From: Pantoea conspicua
Lineage (GTDB): Bacteria > Pseudomonadota > Gammaproteobacteria > Enterobacterales > Enterobacteriaceae
DNA length: 64,000 bases
Reading direction: 5' to 3'
Assembly (NCBI RefSeq): GCF_002095315.1
Contig: NZ_MLFN01000016.1
Span: 1-64,000, forward strand
Every line of letters starts with the position of its first letter. The first letter of the stretch is position 1. The position numbers were made by a program, and so were the translations under genes. Shown in pieces: positions 30,348 through 40,817 of the stretch. A model generated the notes under the pieces. The model worked only from the letters and a program-made list of their open reading frames with translations, was not told the origin of the DNA and searched no databases.

Positions 30348-31571
30348 ATGAAACTGACTTTTTTCACCATGCGTTTCCCGGTTGCCTCTGAGACATTCGT
30401 ACTAAATCAGGTGACCCATTTTATCGATGCTGGTTACGAGGTGGAGATTATTTCGGTCTTTCCCGGTGATTTAGTTAACCGGCACGCCGCCTTTGATGAG
30501 TATGGTCTGGCGGCAAAGACGCACTATCTGCTGCCGGAGGAGAAGGTCTCGATTGTCGATAAGCTGAACCAGCGTCTGCGACTGGTACTGCCGAAGTTGA
30601 CGAAGCCGTCGCTGCTGCGTTCGCTCAATGTGCGCCGCTATGGCGCACAGGCGAGCAAACTGCTGCTGCCGTCAATTGTCGCCAATGCCACGCAGACCTT
30701 TACGGCCGACGTGTTTCTGGTTCACTTTGGCTACGCCGGGGCGCTGGCGAATAAGCTGCGTGAGCTGGGCGTGCTGAAGGGCAAGCAGGCAACCGTGTTT
30801 CATGGGGCCGACATTTCCCGACGTCACATTCTGGAAGAGCATAAGCTCGATTACGTTAACCTGTTCCGGCAGAGCGAGCTGATGTTACCGATCAGCCATT
30901 TGTGGCAGGACAAACTGATCGAGATGGGCTGTCCGCCGGAAAAGATTCACGTTACGCGCATGGGAATTGAGCCGGAGAAGTTTAACTTCCAGCCACGCCA
31001 GGCGTTTCACTCACCGCTGCGTATCGTCTCGGTGGCACGTCTGACCGAGAAGAAAGGGCTGGATGTGGCGGTGAAAGCCAGCGCGATTCTGAAACAGCGT
31101 GGCGGTCAGTTCCAGTACACCATCATTGGCAACGGCGATCAGGATGAGATGATGCGTGATTTCATCGCCCGTGAGGGGATGGAAGATTGCGTCAGTATGC
31201 CGGGCTTCAAGCCGCAGGATGAAATCCGCCGCGCATTAAGTGAAGCGGATATCTTCCTGCTGCCGTCTAAAACCGCCGCCGATGGCGATATGGAAGGCAT
31301 CCCGGTGGCGCTGATGGAAGCGATGGCGGTTGGTCTGCCGGTGGTCTCGACGTTCCACAGCGGTATCCCGGAGCTGATTGAGAACAACGTTTCTGGCTGG
31401 CTGGTGGAAGAGGACGATCCTGAGGCGCTGGCCGGGACGCTGCTGAAGCTGTCGCAGGGCGAAGTTGACGTTGCGCCAGTGGTGGCTGCGGCGCGCCATA
31501 AAGTTGAAACCGAATTTAATCAGCATATCGCCTACGGCGAACTGGCACAGATTCTGGAGCGACTGGCGTGA
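30348..31571 (+). CDS. wceK: GT4 family glycosyltransferase (WceK/AmsK, WcaL-like)
   Basis: GT-B glycosyltransferase of 407 residues, like WcaL. The N-terminal FFTMRFPVASETFVLNQV is a hallmark of this branch; the donor site shows VARLTEKKGLDVAVKA, IIGNGDQDEMM and GIPVALMEAMAVGLPVV. It adds a late side-chain sugar before pyruvylation or polymerisation. The ATG at 30348 is preferred over an overlapping GTG at 30345. The next gene starts inside its stop codon region. Confidence 0.82.
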   Translation: MKLTFFTMRFPVASETFVLNQVTHFIDAGYEVEIISVFPGDLVNRHAAFDEYGLAAKTHYLLPEEKVSIVDKLNQRLRLVLPKLTKPSLLRSLNVRRYGAQASKLLLPSIVANATQTFTADVFLVHFGYAGALANKLRELGVLKGKQATVFHGADISRRHILEEHKLDYVNLFRQSELMLPISHLWQDKLIEMGCPPEKIHVTRMGIEPEKFNFQPRQAFHSPLRIVSVARLTEKKGLDVAVKASAILKQRGGQFQYTIIGNGDQDEMMRDFIAREGMEDCVSMPGFKPQDEIRRALSEADIFLLPSKTAADGDMEGIPVALMEAMAVGLPVVSTFHSGIPELIENNVSGWLVEEDDPEALAGTLLKLSQGEVDVAPVVAAARHKVETEFNQHIAYGELAQILERLA

Positions 31572-32908
31572 GTGGATTTAAGTCACAGGCAATCTGGCTG
31601 TTCGGCAGCACCTGTTTTTCTGCCGTGCTGCAGGTAGCGCAACTCAGCTTTCTTGCCCGTAAACTGGAAACCCATGAACTGGGGCTGTTAGCCATTATTA
31701 ACGCCATTCTGGCAGTGGCCGGCGTGCTGCAGGATATGGGGATGAGCAGCTATCTGGTGCATCGCCAGAACATCACCCGCCGCGAGCAGAGCACTATCTA
31801 CTGGGTCAACGTCTCGCTCAGTCTCTGTACCGGTCTGATCATGCTGCTGATCGCCTTCCCGGTTGCGTGGTTCTATCATCTGCCTGAACTGGTCGGGCTG
31901 ATCATGCTGACCAGCCTCAACTTCCTGGTGTTGGGACATTTGTCGCAGTATCAGGCGCACTACATCAAAACCAAGCGGATGGTGTCGCTGGCGAAGATTG
32001 AGATGGGCACCAAGCTGTTTGCCTTTCTCTGCGTGGTGGCGATGCTGGAGTTCACCTCACTGACGGTGGCCGCGGCGATTCTCGGTCTGTTTATCAACGC
32101 CTTTACCCGCATCCTGTGCATGATCGCGCTGGGTGAGAAGTCGTGGCGTCCAACCTGGGAGTTCGATAAAGCGACTTTCTTTGGCGCTATTCGTTACGGC
32201 AGCTATCAGCTCGGTTCGCAGACCATTAACCAGCTGCGTACCCAGGCTGATGCGTTGGTGGTGGGTAAGGTGATGGGTGCTGAGATGCTGGGTGTCTACT
32301 CGCTGGCTAAAGAGCTGGTGCTGCAACCGCTGAAGCTGGTCACGCCGGTGATTAACCGCCTGGCGCTGCCGCGTTTCGCCGAGAAGCAGCACGATGCTGA
32401 ACAGCTGAAAAAACTGTTCCTCAAAGGCACGCTGGCCATCATGCTGTTCAGCAGCGCGATGTACCTGGTGATTGGTATCTTCTCGCCGGTGATCGTCCGC
32501 GTACTGTATGGCGCATCTCATGAGCAGGTCTATCACCTGATTCCGCTGATGCTGCTGTTTGGTATGCTGCGACCGATGGGTGGCCTGACCGGGGCGATAT
32601 CCCAGGCTAACGGACGCACCAACGTCGAGTTTTACTGGAACATCGTCGCAAGTCTGGTAGTACTGGCGGTGCTTGCCACCACCTTTATCTGGCCGAACGT
32701 GCTCTATGTCGCGTTGACGCTCTCCATCTCGCAGATTCTGATCTCCGCCCTGGCGCATCCGTTCTTTATTAAGCCGGTCATCGGCGTTCGGTTTATGCCC
32801 TATGCCCGCCAGTGGGTCGCCGTCTCGGTAGTGTTTGTCGGCGTCATGATGCTGGTTAATCACTTCAATCTGTTTGTGATGCCAGAATGGTTTGAAGGCT
32901 GGTTATAA
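31568..32908 (+). CDS. wzx: Wzx/AmsL, exopolysaccharide repeat-unit flippase
   Basis: MOP/Wzx-type lipid flippase with about 12 membrane helices over 446 residues. It moves the undecaprenyl-linked repeat unit across the inner membrane. The N-terminus (GFKSQAIWLFGSTCFSAVLQ) and the polysaccharide-biosynthesis domain are typical of WzxC/AmsL. It starts with GTG at 31568, overlapping the wceK stop by four bases. It is the last gene of the operon before a terminator. Confidence 0.88.
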   Translation: MSGFKSQAIWLFGSTCFSAVLQVAQLSFLARKLETHELGLLAIINAILAVAGVLQDMGMSSYLVHRQNITRREQSTIYWVNVSLSLCTGLIMLLIAFPVAWFYHLPELVGLIMLTSLNFLVLGHLSQYQAHYIKTKRMVSLAKIEMGTKLFAFLCVVAMLEFTSLTVAAAILGLFINAFTRILCMIALGEKSWRPTWEFDKATFFGAIRYGSYQLGSQTINQLRTQADALVVGKVMGAEMLGVYSLAKELVLQPLKLVTPVINRLALPRFAEKQHDAEQLKKLFLKGTLAIMLFSSAMYLVIGIFSPVIVRVLYGASHEQVYHLIPLMLLFGMLRPMGGLTGAISQANGRTNVEFYWNIVASLVVLAVLATTFIWPNVLYVALTLSISQILISALAHPFFIKPVIGVRFMPYARQWVAVSVVFVGVMMLVNHFNLFVMPEWFEGWL

Positions 32909-32926
32909 CAGCACAGCAGTCATATT

Positions 32927-32956
32927 AACGGGCGGCCTCAGGGTCGCCCGTTTTCA
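32927..32956 (+). terminator. Rho-independent terminator of the exopolysaccharide operon
   Basis: Eight-base stem AACGGGCG (32927-32934) / CGCCCGTT (32945-32952), followed by TTTT. It sits 19 bases after the wzx stop. Confidence 0.85.
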
Positions 32957-33186
32957 TTTATCGCTGGTCTTAGCCGCTGGCCGAATCGTGTCGGTAATGG
33001 CAGGGGCGAAATAAGTTTACTGCTTGTCTTTACTCAGTTTCTGCCGTCGCTGGCAATGGGCAAAATGCCGAATTTCCATGTTGTGACAGAGAGTTAGTGT
33101 CCGATTTTCAGATAAAGATTATACTTGCTGTTCTGGCCGATCCTGCATAATCGACCCACATCTTCATTTTATTAAACGGAATAAAT

Positions 33187-34089
33187 ATGACCAAGCTTAA
33201 AGCAGTAATCCCGGTTGCGGGTCTCGGTATGCATATGCTCCCTGCGACTAAAGCCATTCCGAAAGAGATGCTGCCTGTCGTCGACAAACCGATGATCCAG
33301 TACATCATTGACGAGTGTGTGGCTGCGGGCATTAAAGAGATTGTGCTGGTCACCCATGCCTCTAAAAATGCAGTGGAAAACCATTTCGATACCACCTATG
33401 AGCTGGAAGCGCTGCTTGAAGCGCGCGTGAAGCGCCAGCTGCTGAGCGAAGTGCAGTCTATCTGCCCGCCAGGCGTCACCATCATGAACGTGCGCCAGGC
33501 GCAGCCGCTGGGCCTGGGCCACTCGATTCTCTGTGCCCGCCCGATGATTGGCGACAATCCTTTCGTGGTAGTGCTGCCAGACGTGCTGCTGGATGATTCT
33601 ACCGCTGACCACATGCGTTATAACCTTGCTGCGATGGTTGCCCGTTTTGAAGAGACCGGCCACAGCCAGGTGCTGGCGCAGCATATGCCCGCTTCCAATC
33701 TCTCTGAGTACTCGGTGATTACCACTGAAGAGCCGATTGATCACCCAGGCGACATCAGCACCATTACCGATTTCGTTGAGAAGCCTGAAGATACTGCCGG
33801 GCTGAGCTCTGACCTGGCTGCGGTAGGCCGCTATGTGCTTTCTGCGGATATCTGGGCAGAACTGGAGCGCACTGAGCCAGGCGCGTGGGGCCGTATCCAG
33901 CTGACCGATGCGATTGCCAGCCTGAGCAAACATAAAACCGTTGATGTTTCGCTGCTGACCGGTCACAGCTTTGACTGCGGTCGTAAACTGGGTTACATGC
34001 AGGCGTTTGTCTCTTATGGACTGCGTAGCAATGCTCAGGGCCGCGATTTCCGCGAAGCGATCCAGAAGATTCTTGCCAAACAACACTAA
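33187..34089 (+). CDS. galF: GalF, UDP-glucose pyrophosphorylase-like protein
   Basis: Paralogue of GalU that influences the UDP-glucose pool. The nucleotide loop reads [20 protein letters not shown]; GalU has a Thr-Arg pair where this has Met-His, the mark of GalF. It has 300 residues. A plausible promoter lies just upstream (TTGCTG at 33125, 17 bases, TAATCG at 33148), after the operon terminator. galE follows after 42 bases, so the pair is probably one transcript. Confidence 0.92.
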   Translation: MTKLKAVIPVAGLGMHMLPATKAIPKEMLPVVDKPMIQYIIDECVAAGIKEIVLVTHASKNAVENHFDTTYELEALLEARVKRQLLSEVQSICPPGVTIMNVRQAQPLGLGHSILCARPMIGDNPFVVVLPDVLLDDSTADHMRYNLAAMVARFEETGHSQVLAQHMPASNLSEYSVITTEEPIDHPGDISTITDFVEKPEDTAGLSSDLAAVGRYVLSADIWAELERTEPGAWGRIQLTDAIASLSKHKTVDVSLLTGHSFDCGRKLGYMQAFVSYGLRSNAQGRDFREAIQKILAKQH

Positions 34090-34131
34090 TACCTTCGCCG
34101 CGCATCCCGCGGCAGAAAGAAAGGAGTACAC

Positions 34132-35145
34132 ATGGCTATTTTAGTAACGGGTGGCGCAGGCTACATCGGCTCCCACACGGTGCTGGCGCTGCTGCAGCGC
34201 GGTGATGACGTTGTGGTACTGGATAACCTGTGCAATGCGTCGCGGGAAGCGATTAACCGTGTCGAGAAGCTGGCGGGTAAGAAAGCGACCTTCGTTGAAG
34301 GTGACATCCGTGACCGCGCCTCTCTGCGCGATCTGTTCGCCTCGAACAGCATTTCTGCCGTGATCCACTTCGCCGCGCTGAAAGCGGTGGGTGAATCAAC
34401 CCGTATGCCGCTGGAGTATTACGAGAACAATGTCGCGGGTACCGTGGTACTGCTGGAAGAGATGCGCGAAGCGGGCGTGTTTAACTTTATTTTCAGCTCC
34501 TCTGCCACTGTCTACGGTGCAGATGCGCCGGTGCCGTACGTTGAGACCACGCCAATTGGCGGCACCACCAGCCCTTATGGCACTTCCAAGCTGATGATTG
34601 AGCTGGTGATGCGTGACTTCGCTAAAGCGGAACCGAAGTTCAAGGCGATTGCCCTGCGTTACTTCAACCCGGTCGGCGCGCATGAGTCAGGTGAAATCGG
34701 TGAAGACCCAACAGGTATCCCGAACAACCTGCTGCCGTACATTGCTCAGGTGGCCATTGGCCGTCTGGAGAAGCTGGGCGTGTTTGGCGGCGATTACGAT
34801 ACGCCAGATGGGACCTGTCTGCGTGACTACATCCACGTGGTTGACCTGGCAGAAGGGCACCTGAAGGCGCTGGATCATCTCAACAAAGTGGAAGGCTACA
34901 CCGCTTACAACCTGGGCGGCGGCAAAGGCTTCTCGGTGCTGGAGATGATCAAAGCATTTGAGAAAGCCTCAGGCAAAGCAATTCCGTTTGAGATCAAACC
35001 GCGTCGTGATGGCGACCTGCCAGCCTTCTGGGCTGACGCCTCACTGGCCAACCGTGACCTCGACTGGCGTGTAACGCGCGGCATCGATGAAATGATGCGT
35101 GATACGTGGAACTGGCAGAGCAAGAACCCGGATGGGTTTAAGTAA
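34132..35145 (+). CDS. galE: UDP-glucose 4-epimerase
   Basis: Interconverts UDP-glucose and UDP-galactose, supplying galactose for the exopolysaccharide. Rossmann motif GGAGYIGSH near residue 7, Ser in SSSATVYG and the Tyr-x3-Lys pair in SPYGTSKLMIE. At 337 residues it is full length. GGAG stands before the ATG. In many enterobacteria galE sits in the gal operon; here it closes the exopolysaccharide region, as in Erwinia and Pantoea. Confidence 0.95.
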   Translation: MAILVTGGAGYIGSHTVLALLQRGDDVVVLDNLCNASREAINRVEKLAGKKATFVEGDIRDRASLRDLFASNSISAVIHFAALKAVGESTRMPLEYYENNVAGTVVLLEEMREAGVFNFIFSSSATVYGADAPVPYVETTPIGGTTSPYGTSKLMIELVMRDFAKAEPKFKAIALRYFNPVGAHESGEIGEDPTGIPNNLLPYIAQVAIGRLEKLGVFGGDYDTPDGTCLRDYIHVVDLAEGHLKALDHLNKVEGYTAYNLGGGKGFSVLEMIKAFEKASGKAIPFEIKPRRDGDLPAFWADASLANRDLDWRVTRGIDEMMRDTWNWQSKNPDGFK

Positions 35146-35151
35146 CTGAAA

Positions 35152-35177
35152 AAGGCGAACTTTGGTTCGCCTTTATT
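35152..35177 (+). terminator. Rho-independent terminator of galE
   Basis: Nine-base stem AAGGCGAAC (35152-35160) / GTTCGCCTT (35165-35173) with loop TTTG and a T-rich tail, seven bases after the galE stop. Confidence 0.88.
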
Positions 35178-35577
35178 TATCTTTAAATCAAATTCTCTAA
35201 AAAACCTTTCACATCTTTCTGATTGCATCGCATTGACGCTTCAGCAACCATCGCCTACGCCTGTATAGCGCTCATAAGTTGAACTGTCACCTCAGACTTA
35301 AACGCATTTTATTCGTCATAGAGATGTCCGAGTGATAGAATTTACGCTTGTTGAATGATAAAGCTGCTTTAACAATTTCGGCATCAAAGTGATATCAATC
35401 AACTGAATGCTGCGCTGATGACAGGTTCATACTGGCAGTATACGCATTTGGCTTAGGACAATCAGCATCGTGGGGGCTGTAACCCAGGGGCGGTAGCGTG
35501 TCTTAAAACGCTTATGATTGTCTGCTTTTCATTCAGGCACCAGTGCCTCAGATAGCTTGTCAGGAATAAAACACGTC
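35178..35577 (+). promoter_or_regulatory. Leader and JUMPstart region of the O-antigen operon
   Basis: Four hundred AT-rich bases without a gene between the galE terminator and rmlB. It ends with a JUMPstart-like block, whose GGGGCTGTAACCCAGG directly precedes the ops core at 35489. The promoter must lie within it, but I find no hexamer pair good enough to name. Confidence 0.8.
35489..35500 (+). promoter_or_regulatory. ops element (RfaH recruitment site) of the O-antigen operon
   Basis: GGCGGTAGCGTG, identical over 12 bases to the element at 14611 and preceded by CCCAGG as in classical JUMPstart sequences. It is 78 bases before the rmlB start. Confidence 0.92.
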
Positions 35578-36657
35578 ATGAAGATTCTAATTACAGGTGG
35601 TGCAGGCTTTATTGGTTCAGCGGTAGTACGTCATATTATTAACAATACGAATGATGAAGTCATAAATGTTGATAAGCTGACCTATGCGGGCAATCTTGAG
35701 TCTTTAAAAGAGGTTAGCAACAGTCCTCGCTACCGATTTAAGCAGATTGATATCTGTGACGGTCAGGCAATAAGCGATGCATTAAACGAATTTCAGCCTG
35801 ATGCGATTATGCATCTGGCGGCAGAAAGTCATGTAGACCGGTCAATTACCGGCCCGGCTGAGTTTGTTCAGACTAACGTGGTAGGTACCTACGCCTTGCT
35901 GGAAGCAAGCCGTCAATACTGGAGCGCATTGCCTGAAGAGCGTAAAACCGCATTCCGTTTTCATCATATCTCTACTGATGAGGTCTATGGCGACTTACCG
36001 CATCCCGACGAAATGGAGGGCGATTTACCGCTGTTTACCGAAGAAACGCCTTACGCACCCAGCAGTCCTTACTCATCAACCAAAGCCGCCAGCGATCATC
36101 TGGTTCGCGCCTGGGGCCGCACCTATAAGCTACCGGTTATTGTGACCAACTGCTCGAACAACTATGGTCCTTATCATTTCCCGGAAAAACTTATCCCGCT
36201 GATCATCAGTAATGCGCTGGAAGGCAAACCTTTACCTATCTATGGTAAAGGCGATCAGATTCGTGACTGGCTTTATGTCGAGGATCATGCGCGTGCGCTG
36301 TATACCGTGGTTAAAAATGCTCAGACAGGGACTACTTACAACATCGGCGGACATAACGAAAAGAAAAATATCGATGTTGTGATGAAAGTTTGTGAGTTGC
36401 TGGACCAACTCCGCCCGAAAGCCACGCCTTACAGCGATCAGATCACTTACGTTCAGGACCGTCCCGGCCATGATCGTCGTTACGCGATTGACGCTGCCAA
36501 AATAGAGAGAGAGTTGGGCTGGAAACCGGAAGAGACATTCGAAACGGGTCTGAAGAAAACAGTTGAATGGTACCTGAATAATGCGCAATGGGTTGAGCAT
36601 GTGAAAAGTGGTGCGTATCAAAACTGGATTGAAGAAAACTACGAGAAACGTAGCTAA
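35578..36657 (+). CDS. rmlB: dTDP-glucose 4,6-dehydratase
   Basis: Second step to dTDP-L-rhamnose: turns dTDP-glucose into dTDP-4-keto-6-deoxyglucose with bound [12 protein letters not shown] at residues 7-15, the STDEVYGDL block (Asp-Glu catalytic pair) and [10 protein letters not shown] (Tyr-x3-Lys). It has 359 residues starting at [10 protein letters not shown], the same start as other RmlB; the frame is open from 35518 but the extra residues look unlike the family. The stop overlaps the rmlD start (TAATG). Confidence 0.96.
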   Translation: MKILITGGAGFIGSAVVRHIINNTNDEVINVDKLTYAGNLESLKEVSNSPRYRFKQIDICDGQAISDALNEFQPDAIMHLAAESHVDRSITGPAEFVQTNVVGTYALLEASRQYWSALPEERKTAFRFHHISTDEVYGDLPHPDEMEGDLPLFTEETPYAPSSPYSSTKAASDHLVRAWGRTYKLPVIVTNCSNNYGPYHFPEKLIPLIISNALEGKPLPIYGKGDQIRDWLYVEDHARALYTVVKNAQTGTTYNIGGHNEKKNIDVVMKVCELLDQLRPKATPYSDQITYVQDRPGHDRRYAIDAAKIERELGWKPEETFETGLKKTVEWYLNNAQWVEHVKSGAYQNWIEENYEKRS

Positions 36658-37544
36658 TGAATATACTACTTTTTGGTAAGAACGGACAGGTCGGCTGGGA
36701 ATTACAGCGGGCCTTAGCCCCTCTCGGCAATCTGATTGTAGTAGACCGTCATTCCAGCGATTACTGTGGTGATTTTGAAAATCCCAGGGGCATAGCTGAA
36801 ACCGTTCGCAAGCTTAAGCCAGCAGTCATTGTCAATGCAACTGCTTACACCGCGGTAGATAAAGCTGAATCAGAGCAAGATAAAGCCCGTCTGGTAAATG
36901 CCACTTCGATTGAAGCATTGGCACAGGCTGCGGAAGAGATCGGTGCATGGTTAATTCATTATTCTACCGATTATGTTTTTGACGGCTCAGGCGAAGAGGC
37001 ATGGCTTGAAGATGATGCCACTGCACCGCTCAATGTGTATGGTCAGACAAAACTTGAAGGTGAGCAGGCTATTGCTCGTTGCATGACCCGCTACCTGATT
37101 TTCCGCACCAGTTGGGTTTATGCAGCAAAGGGAAATAACTTTGCTAAAACCATGCTTAAGCTGGCTAAAGAACGTGAAACATTATCAGTAATTAATGATC
37201 AATTTGGTGCACCTACAGGCGCTGAACTTATCGCAGATAGCACCGCACATGCTATCAGAAGCGCATTAAATGACGATAACGTTGCCGGCACGTACCATCT
37301 TATTGCTGCAGGAGAAACGACCTGGCATGCTTATGCCAGTAAAGTTATCGAGTTTGCCAAAGAACAAGGTGTTGAGTTGAAAGTCCAGGTAATTAACCCT
37401 GTACCAACCAGCGCTTTTCCAATGGCTGCTAAGCGTCCTGCTAACTCAAGACTCAATACAGAGAAGTTCCAGCATACTTTTGGTTTAACCTTGCCTGACT
37501 GGACTTTAGGTGTTGAACGTATGTTGCTCGAAACTCTCCAATAA
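36657..37544 (+). CDS. rmlD: dTDP-4-dehydrorhamnose reductase
   Basis: Last step to dTDP-L-rhamnose, NAD(P)H-dependent. Rossmann start [27 protein letters not shown], and the catalytic Tyr-x3-Lys in [11 protein letters not shown]. It has 295 residues. Overlaps rmlB by one base. The order rmlB-rmlD-rmlA-rmlC is the standard one in enterobacterial O-antigen clusters. Confidence 0.95.
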   Translation: MNILLFGKNGQVGWELQRALAPLGNLIVVDRHSSDYCGDFENPRGIAETVRKLKPAVIVNATAYTAVDKAESEQDKARLVNATSIEALAQAAEEIGAWLIHYSTDYVFDGSGEEAWLEDDATAPLNVYGQTKLEGEQAIARCMTRYLIFRTSWVYAAKGNNFAKTMLKLAKERETLSVINDQFGAPTGAELIADSTAHAIRSALNDDNVAGTYHLIAAGETTWHAYASKVIEFAKEQGVELKVQVINPVPTSAFPMAAKRPANSRLNTEKFQHTFGLTLPDWTLGVERMLLETLQ

Positions 37545-37588
37545 CAGAAACAGGCATCTTAAGGTGTCTGGTTAATCAAGGTGATATT

Positions 37589-38470
37589 GTGAAAAAGAAT
37601 AAGGGTATTATTCTCGCAGGTGGCTCAGGAACGCGCCTTTATCCGGTGACAATGGCTGTAAGTAAACAATTACTCCCAGTATATGATAAGCCAATGATCT
37701 ACTACCCACTTAGCACGCTGATGCTGGCGGGGATTAATGACATTCTGATTATCAGTACGCCACAGGATACACCCAGGTTTGAAAGTCTGTTAGGAGATGG
37801 ATCGCAATGGGGAATTTCTATTCAGTATAAAGTGCAGCCGAGCCCGGATGGTTTAGCTCAAGCCTTTATTATTGGAGAAGAATTTATTGGTGATGACTCA
37901 GTCGCGTTGATACTCGGCGATAATATTTTCTATGGTCATGACCTTTACAAACAGCTTGAAGCCGCCTCTGAAAAAGATGACGGAGCGACAGTCTTTGCTT
38001 ATCACGTAACCGATCCAGAAAGATACGGCGTGGTAGAGTTCGATAGCGAAGGTAAAGCCATTTCTCTGGTAGAAAAACCTGAGAATCCGCGCAGTAACTA
38101 TGCGGTGACCGGTCTCTATTTTTATGATAACAGCGTAGTGGATATGGCAAAAAATCTTCAGCCATCACCTCGTGGCGAGTTAGAAATTACCGATATTAAC
38201 CGTATCTATATGGAACAAGGTAAGCTGTCTGTTTCAATCATGGGGCGTGGACATGCCTGGTTAGATACCGGGACGCATCAAAGCCTCATGGAAGCTAATA
38301 ACTTTATTCAGACTATAGAGTCACGACAAGGCCTTAAAGTCGCCTGTCCGGAAGAAATTGCCTTCAGAATGGAATTTATTAATAAGGATCAGTTGAAAGA
38401 ATTGGCAAAGCCCTATCTAAAAAACGAATACGGCAAATATTTAATGGCTTTGGTTGAAGGACGCTTATAA
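37589..38470 (+). CDS. rmlA: Glucose-1-phosphate thymidylyltransferase
   Basis: First step to dTDP-L-rhamnose: glucose 1-phosphate plus d[23 protein letters not shown] is the nucleotidyl-transfer motif; [10 protein letters not shown] and [17 protein letters not shown] are also conserved. It has 293 residues. Starts with GTG at 37589, AAGGTG lying five bases upstream. The stop overlaps the rmlC ATG (TAATG). Confidence 0.95.
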   Translation: MKKNKGIILAGGSGTRLYPVTMAVSKQLLPVYDKPMIYYPLSTLMLAGINDILIISTPQDTPRFESLLGDGSQWGISIQYKVQPSPDGLAQAFIIGEEFIGDDSVALILGDNIFYGHDLYKQLEAASEKDDGATVFAYHVTDPERYGVVEFDSEGKAISLVEKPENPRSNYAVTGLYFYDNSVVDMAKNLQPSPRGELEITDINRIYMEQGKLSVSIMGRGHAWLDTGTHQSLMEANNFIQTIESRQGLKVACPEEIAFRMEFINKDQLKELAKPYLKNEYGKYLMALVEGRL

Positions 38471-39018
38471 TGAAAATCATTGATACTAAAATCAAGGACG
38501 TTAAAATTATCGAGCCAAGAGTATTCGGCGACGATCGTGGATTTTTTCTGGAGAGCTTCAATCAATCTTTTTTTGACGACGCGGTAGGACAACACGTAGA
38601 GTTTGTCCAGGATAATCACTCAATGTCTAAAAAAGGTGTTTTAAGAGGACTGCATTATCAACTTGATCCTAACGCACAAGGAAAATTAGTTCGATGTGTT
38701 GAGGGTGAGGTTTTTGATGTGGCGGTAGATATCAGACGCTCATCCCCAACCTTTGGTCATTGGGTAGGTGTTAATCTAAGCGCCGAAAATCATCGCCAAC
38801 TATGGATCCCCGAAGGATTTGCACACGGCTTTATTACCTTGTCAGATAGAGTTCAGTTTGTTTACAAAACAACAAATTACTATGCGCCGCAATCAGAGCG
38901 AAGCATATTATGGAACGATCCTCAAATAAATATTGATTGGCCAGAAATTGAAAATATTACTTTATCTGAAAAGGATAAAGTTGGCGTGTTACTCAATAAC
39001 GCAGAAACTTTCAGTTGA
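38470..39018 (+). CDS. rmlC: dTDP-4-dehydrorhamnose 3,5-epimerase
   Basis: Third step to dTDP-L-rhamnose, a cupin-fold epimerase. FVQDNHSMSKKGVLRGLHYQ carries the catalytic His; WIPEGFAHGF and the downstream Tyr in VYKTTNYYAP complete the site. It has 182 residues. From here to about 46.5 kb the sequence becomes clearly AT-richer. The next start is two bases after the stop. Confidence 0.95.
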   Translation: MKIIDTKIKDVKIIEPRVFGDDRGFFLESFNQSFFDDAVGQHVEFVQDNHSMSKKGVLRGLHYQLDPNAQGKLVRCVEGEVFDVAVDIRRSSPTFGHWVGVNLSAENHRQLWIPEGFAHGFITLSDRVQFVYKTTNYYAPQSERSILWNDPQINIDWPEIENITLSEKDKVGVLLNNAETFS

Positions 39019-39019
39019 A

Positions 39020-39949
39020 ATGGAAAAAAAATTAAGCACAGCCATTCTTTTATGTTCCTTCAATGGGAATAAATATATCAGCCGGCAAATTGATTCCATC
39101 ATCAATCAAACCGAAAAAAACTGGACGATATTTATTTCAGACGATGGTTCAACAGATAATACTCTTGATATCTTACGTGAGTATCAGGAGCAGTTGGGGC
39201 AAGAGCGCTTAGTTATAATAAATGGTCCGGGCAAAGGGTTTGCCCGGAACTTCATATCATTACTTGAGAGAGTAGGTAATGAATTTGATTACTTTGCATT
39301 TTGTGATCAAGATGATGAGTGGATGCCAGAAAAACTGGCTATTGCCATAAAGAAACTGTCTGAAATAGATAGAGGATCGCCTGCTGTATATTGTGGAAGG
39401 ACTTCTTTGGTAGATGAAAAGGGGAATCACCTAGGGGAGTCTCCTCTATTTGAGAAAAAACCATCGTTTAAGAATGCACTTATACAAAGTATTGCCGGAG
39501 GCAATACGATGGTATTAAACCAAACGGCTAAAAAAGTAGTCGATAAAACACCTCGTGATGTTGAAATAATCTCTCACGATTGGTGGGTTTATATTATTGT
39601 GACAGCTGTAGGCGGGTATATTTACTATGATCCAGAGCCAGTTATTAAATATCGCCAGCACACGGATAATATTGTTGGTTCAAATCTTGGGTGGCTTGCA
39701 AGATTAAAAAGAATTTCGGGTTTGCTTGACGGACACTTTAAAGGCTGGATTGATCTAAATCTTTATGCTCTTAATAAATCCGATATTGTGATCACTCCTG
39801 AGAATATGAAAATTCTTAATAGTTTTGACTGTGCGAGGAAAAGTGGTTTATTTAAAAGATTGTATACATTCAATAAATTAAAAATGTATCGTCAGACTTA
39901 TCTGGGTACTTTAGGCTTGTACGTTGCCATTTTATTGAAAAAGTTATGA
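39020..39949 (+). CDS. GT2 family glycosyltransferase, probably a rhamnosyltransferase
   Basis: GT-A glycosyltransferase of 309 residues. STAILLCSFNGNKYISRQI, ISDDGSTDNTL and the metal site FCDQDDEWMPEKL resemble the RgpB/WbbL-like rhamnosyltransferase branch. Directly downstream of rmlC and upstream of the O-antigen exporter, so it probably uses dTDP-rhamnose. The frame is open from 38933 inside rmlC, but the domain starts at MEKKLSTAIL (39020). Confidence 0.75.
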   Translation: MEKKLSTAILLCSFNGNKYISRQIDSIINQTEKNWTIFISDDGSTDNTLDILREYQEQLGQERLVIINGPGKGFARNFISLLERVGNEFDYFAFCDQDDEWMPEKLAIAIKKLSEIDRGSPAVYCGRTSLVDEKGNHLGESPLFEKKPSFKNALIQSIAGGNTMVLNQTAKKVVDKTPRDVEIISHDWWVYIIVTAVGGYIYYDPEPVIKYRQHTDNIVGSNLGWLARLKRISGLLDGHFKGWIDLNLYALNKSDIVITPENMKILNSFDCARKSGLFKRLYTFNKLKMYRQTYLGTLGLYVAILLKKL

Positions 39950-39983
39950 TTGATAAGTAAAGTACTTGTTAAAAGGTGAAATT

Positions 39984-40817
39984 TTGCAGCAAATTACTAA
40001 TCACAAGACATCATTGTCGTCGTTATGCAAGAATACCTACCAAAACAGACATATCATTTTTGAAATGACTAAGAGAGATATAATAAGCAGGTATAAAGGC
40101 TCAATAATGGGGCTGTTTTGGTCGTTTATAAATCCCGTTTTTATGTTAGCAGTCTATACTCTTGTCTTTTCGGAAGTGTTCAATGCTCGATGGGGGAATG
40201 CTGCAGCAAACGAATCTAAAGCGCAATTTGCCATAATTCTTTTTGCTGGCCTCATTGTACATGGAATATTTGGTGAAGTTTTAACTAAATCACCCACACT
40301 AATTCTCAATAATGCTAATTACGTTAAAAAAGTTGTATTTCCTCTTGATGCATTCCCTGTAATTGCGCTCTTGTCGGCTTGCTTCCAGGCTTTAATAAAT
40401 ATCGTGGTACTTCTTCTCGCTTTCATGCTTGCTAATGGGTATCTTCACTGGACAGCAGTCTTGTTACCGGTTGTTTTTGTTCCTGTTCTGATTTTAGTGT
40501 TGGCTTTAAGTTATCTGATATCATCTCTTGGTGTGTATATACGAGATCTGGGTCAGTTTGTGACACTATTAATTACAGTCATTTTATTCTTGTCGCCTGT
40601 GTTTTATCCACTTTCGTCGGTTCCTGTAAAGTATCAAGCTATTATTTTAGCTAATCCGCTGACTTTTATAATTGAGCAAACTCGTGAGGTTGTAATTTGG
40701 GGCAGATTACCTGATTTCACAGGGTTACTTATTTATACCTGTGTTTCAATTATAGTATTGTGGCTCAGCTATTTTTGGTTCCAGAAAACACGTAAGGGAT
40801 TTGCTGATGTTATCTAA
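39984..40817 (+). CDS. wzm: Wzm, O-antigen ABC transporter permease
   Basis: ABC-2 type permease with six membrane helices, 277 residues; with Wzt it carries the undecaprenyl-linked O polysaccharide across the inner membrane. RDIISRYKGSIMGLFWSFINP is the characteristic N-terminal block of Wzm/KpsM-like proteins. The start is probably TTG at 39984, with AAGGTG upstream; another TTG at 39966 has no ribosome site. The end overlaps wzt by 11 bases. Confidence 0.9.
   Translation: MQQITNHKTSLSSLCKNTYQNRHIIFEMTKRDIISRYKGSIMGLFWSFINPVFMLAVYTLVFSEVFNARWGNAAANESKAQFAIILFAGLIVHGIFGEVLTKSPTLILNNANYVKKVVFPLDAFPVIALLSACFQALINIVVLLLAFMLANGYLHWTAVLLPVVFVPVLILVLALSYLISSLGVYIRDLGQFVTLLITVILFLSPVFYPLSSVPVKYQAIILANPLTFIIEQTREVVIWGRLPDFTGLLIYTCVSIIVLWLSYFWFQKTRKGFADVI

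Noticed and set aside
35178-35488. Named promoter hexamers before the O-antigen operon
   Set aside because: Several TTGA-like words occur, but none has a good -10 box at a suitable distance. Only the ops element is supported.
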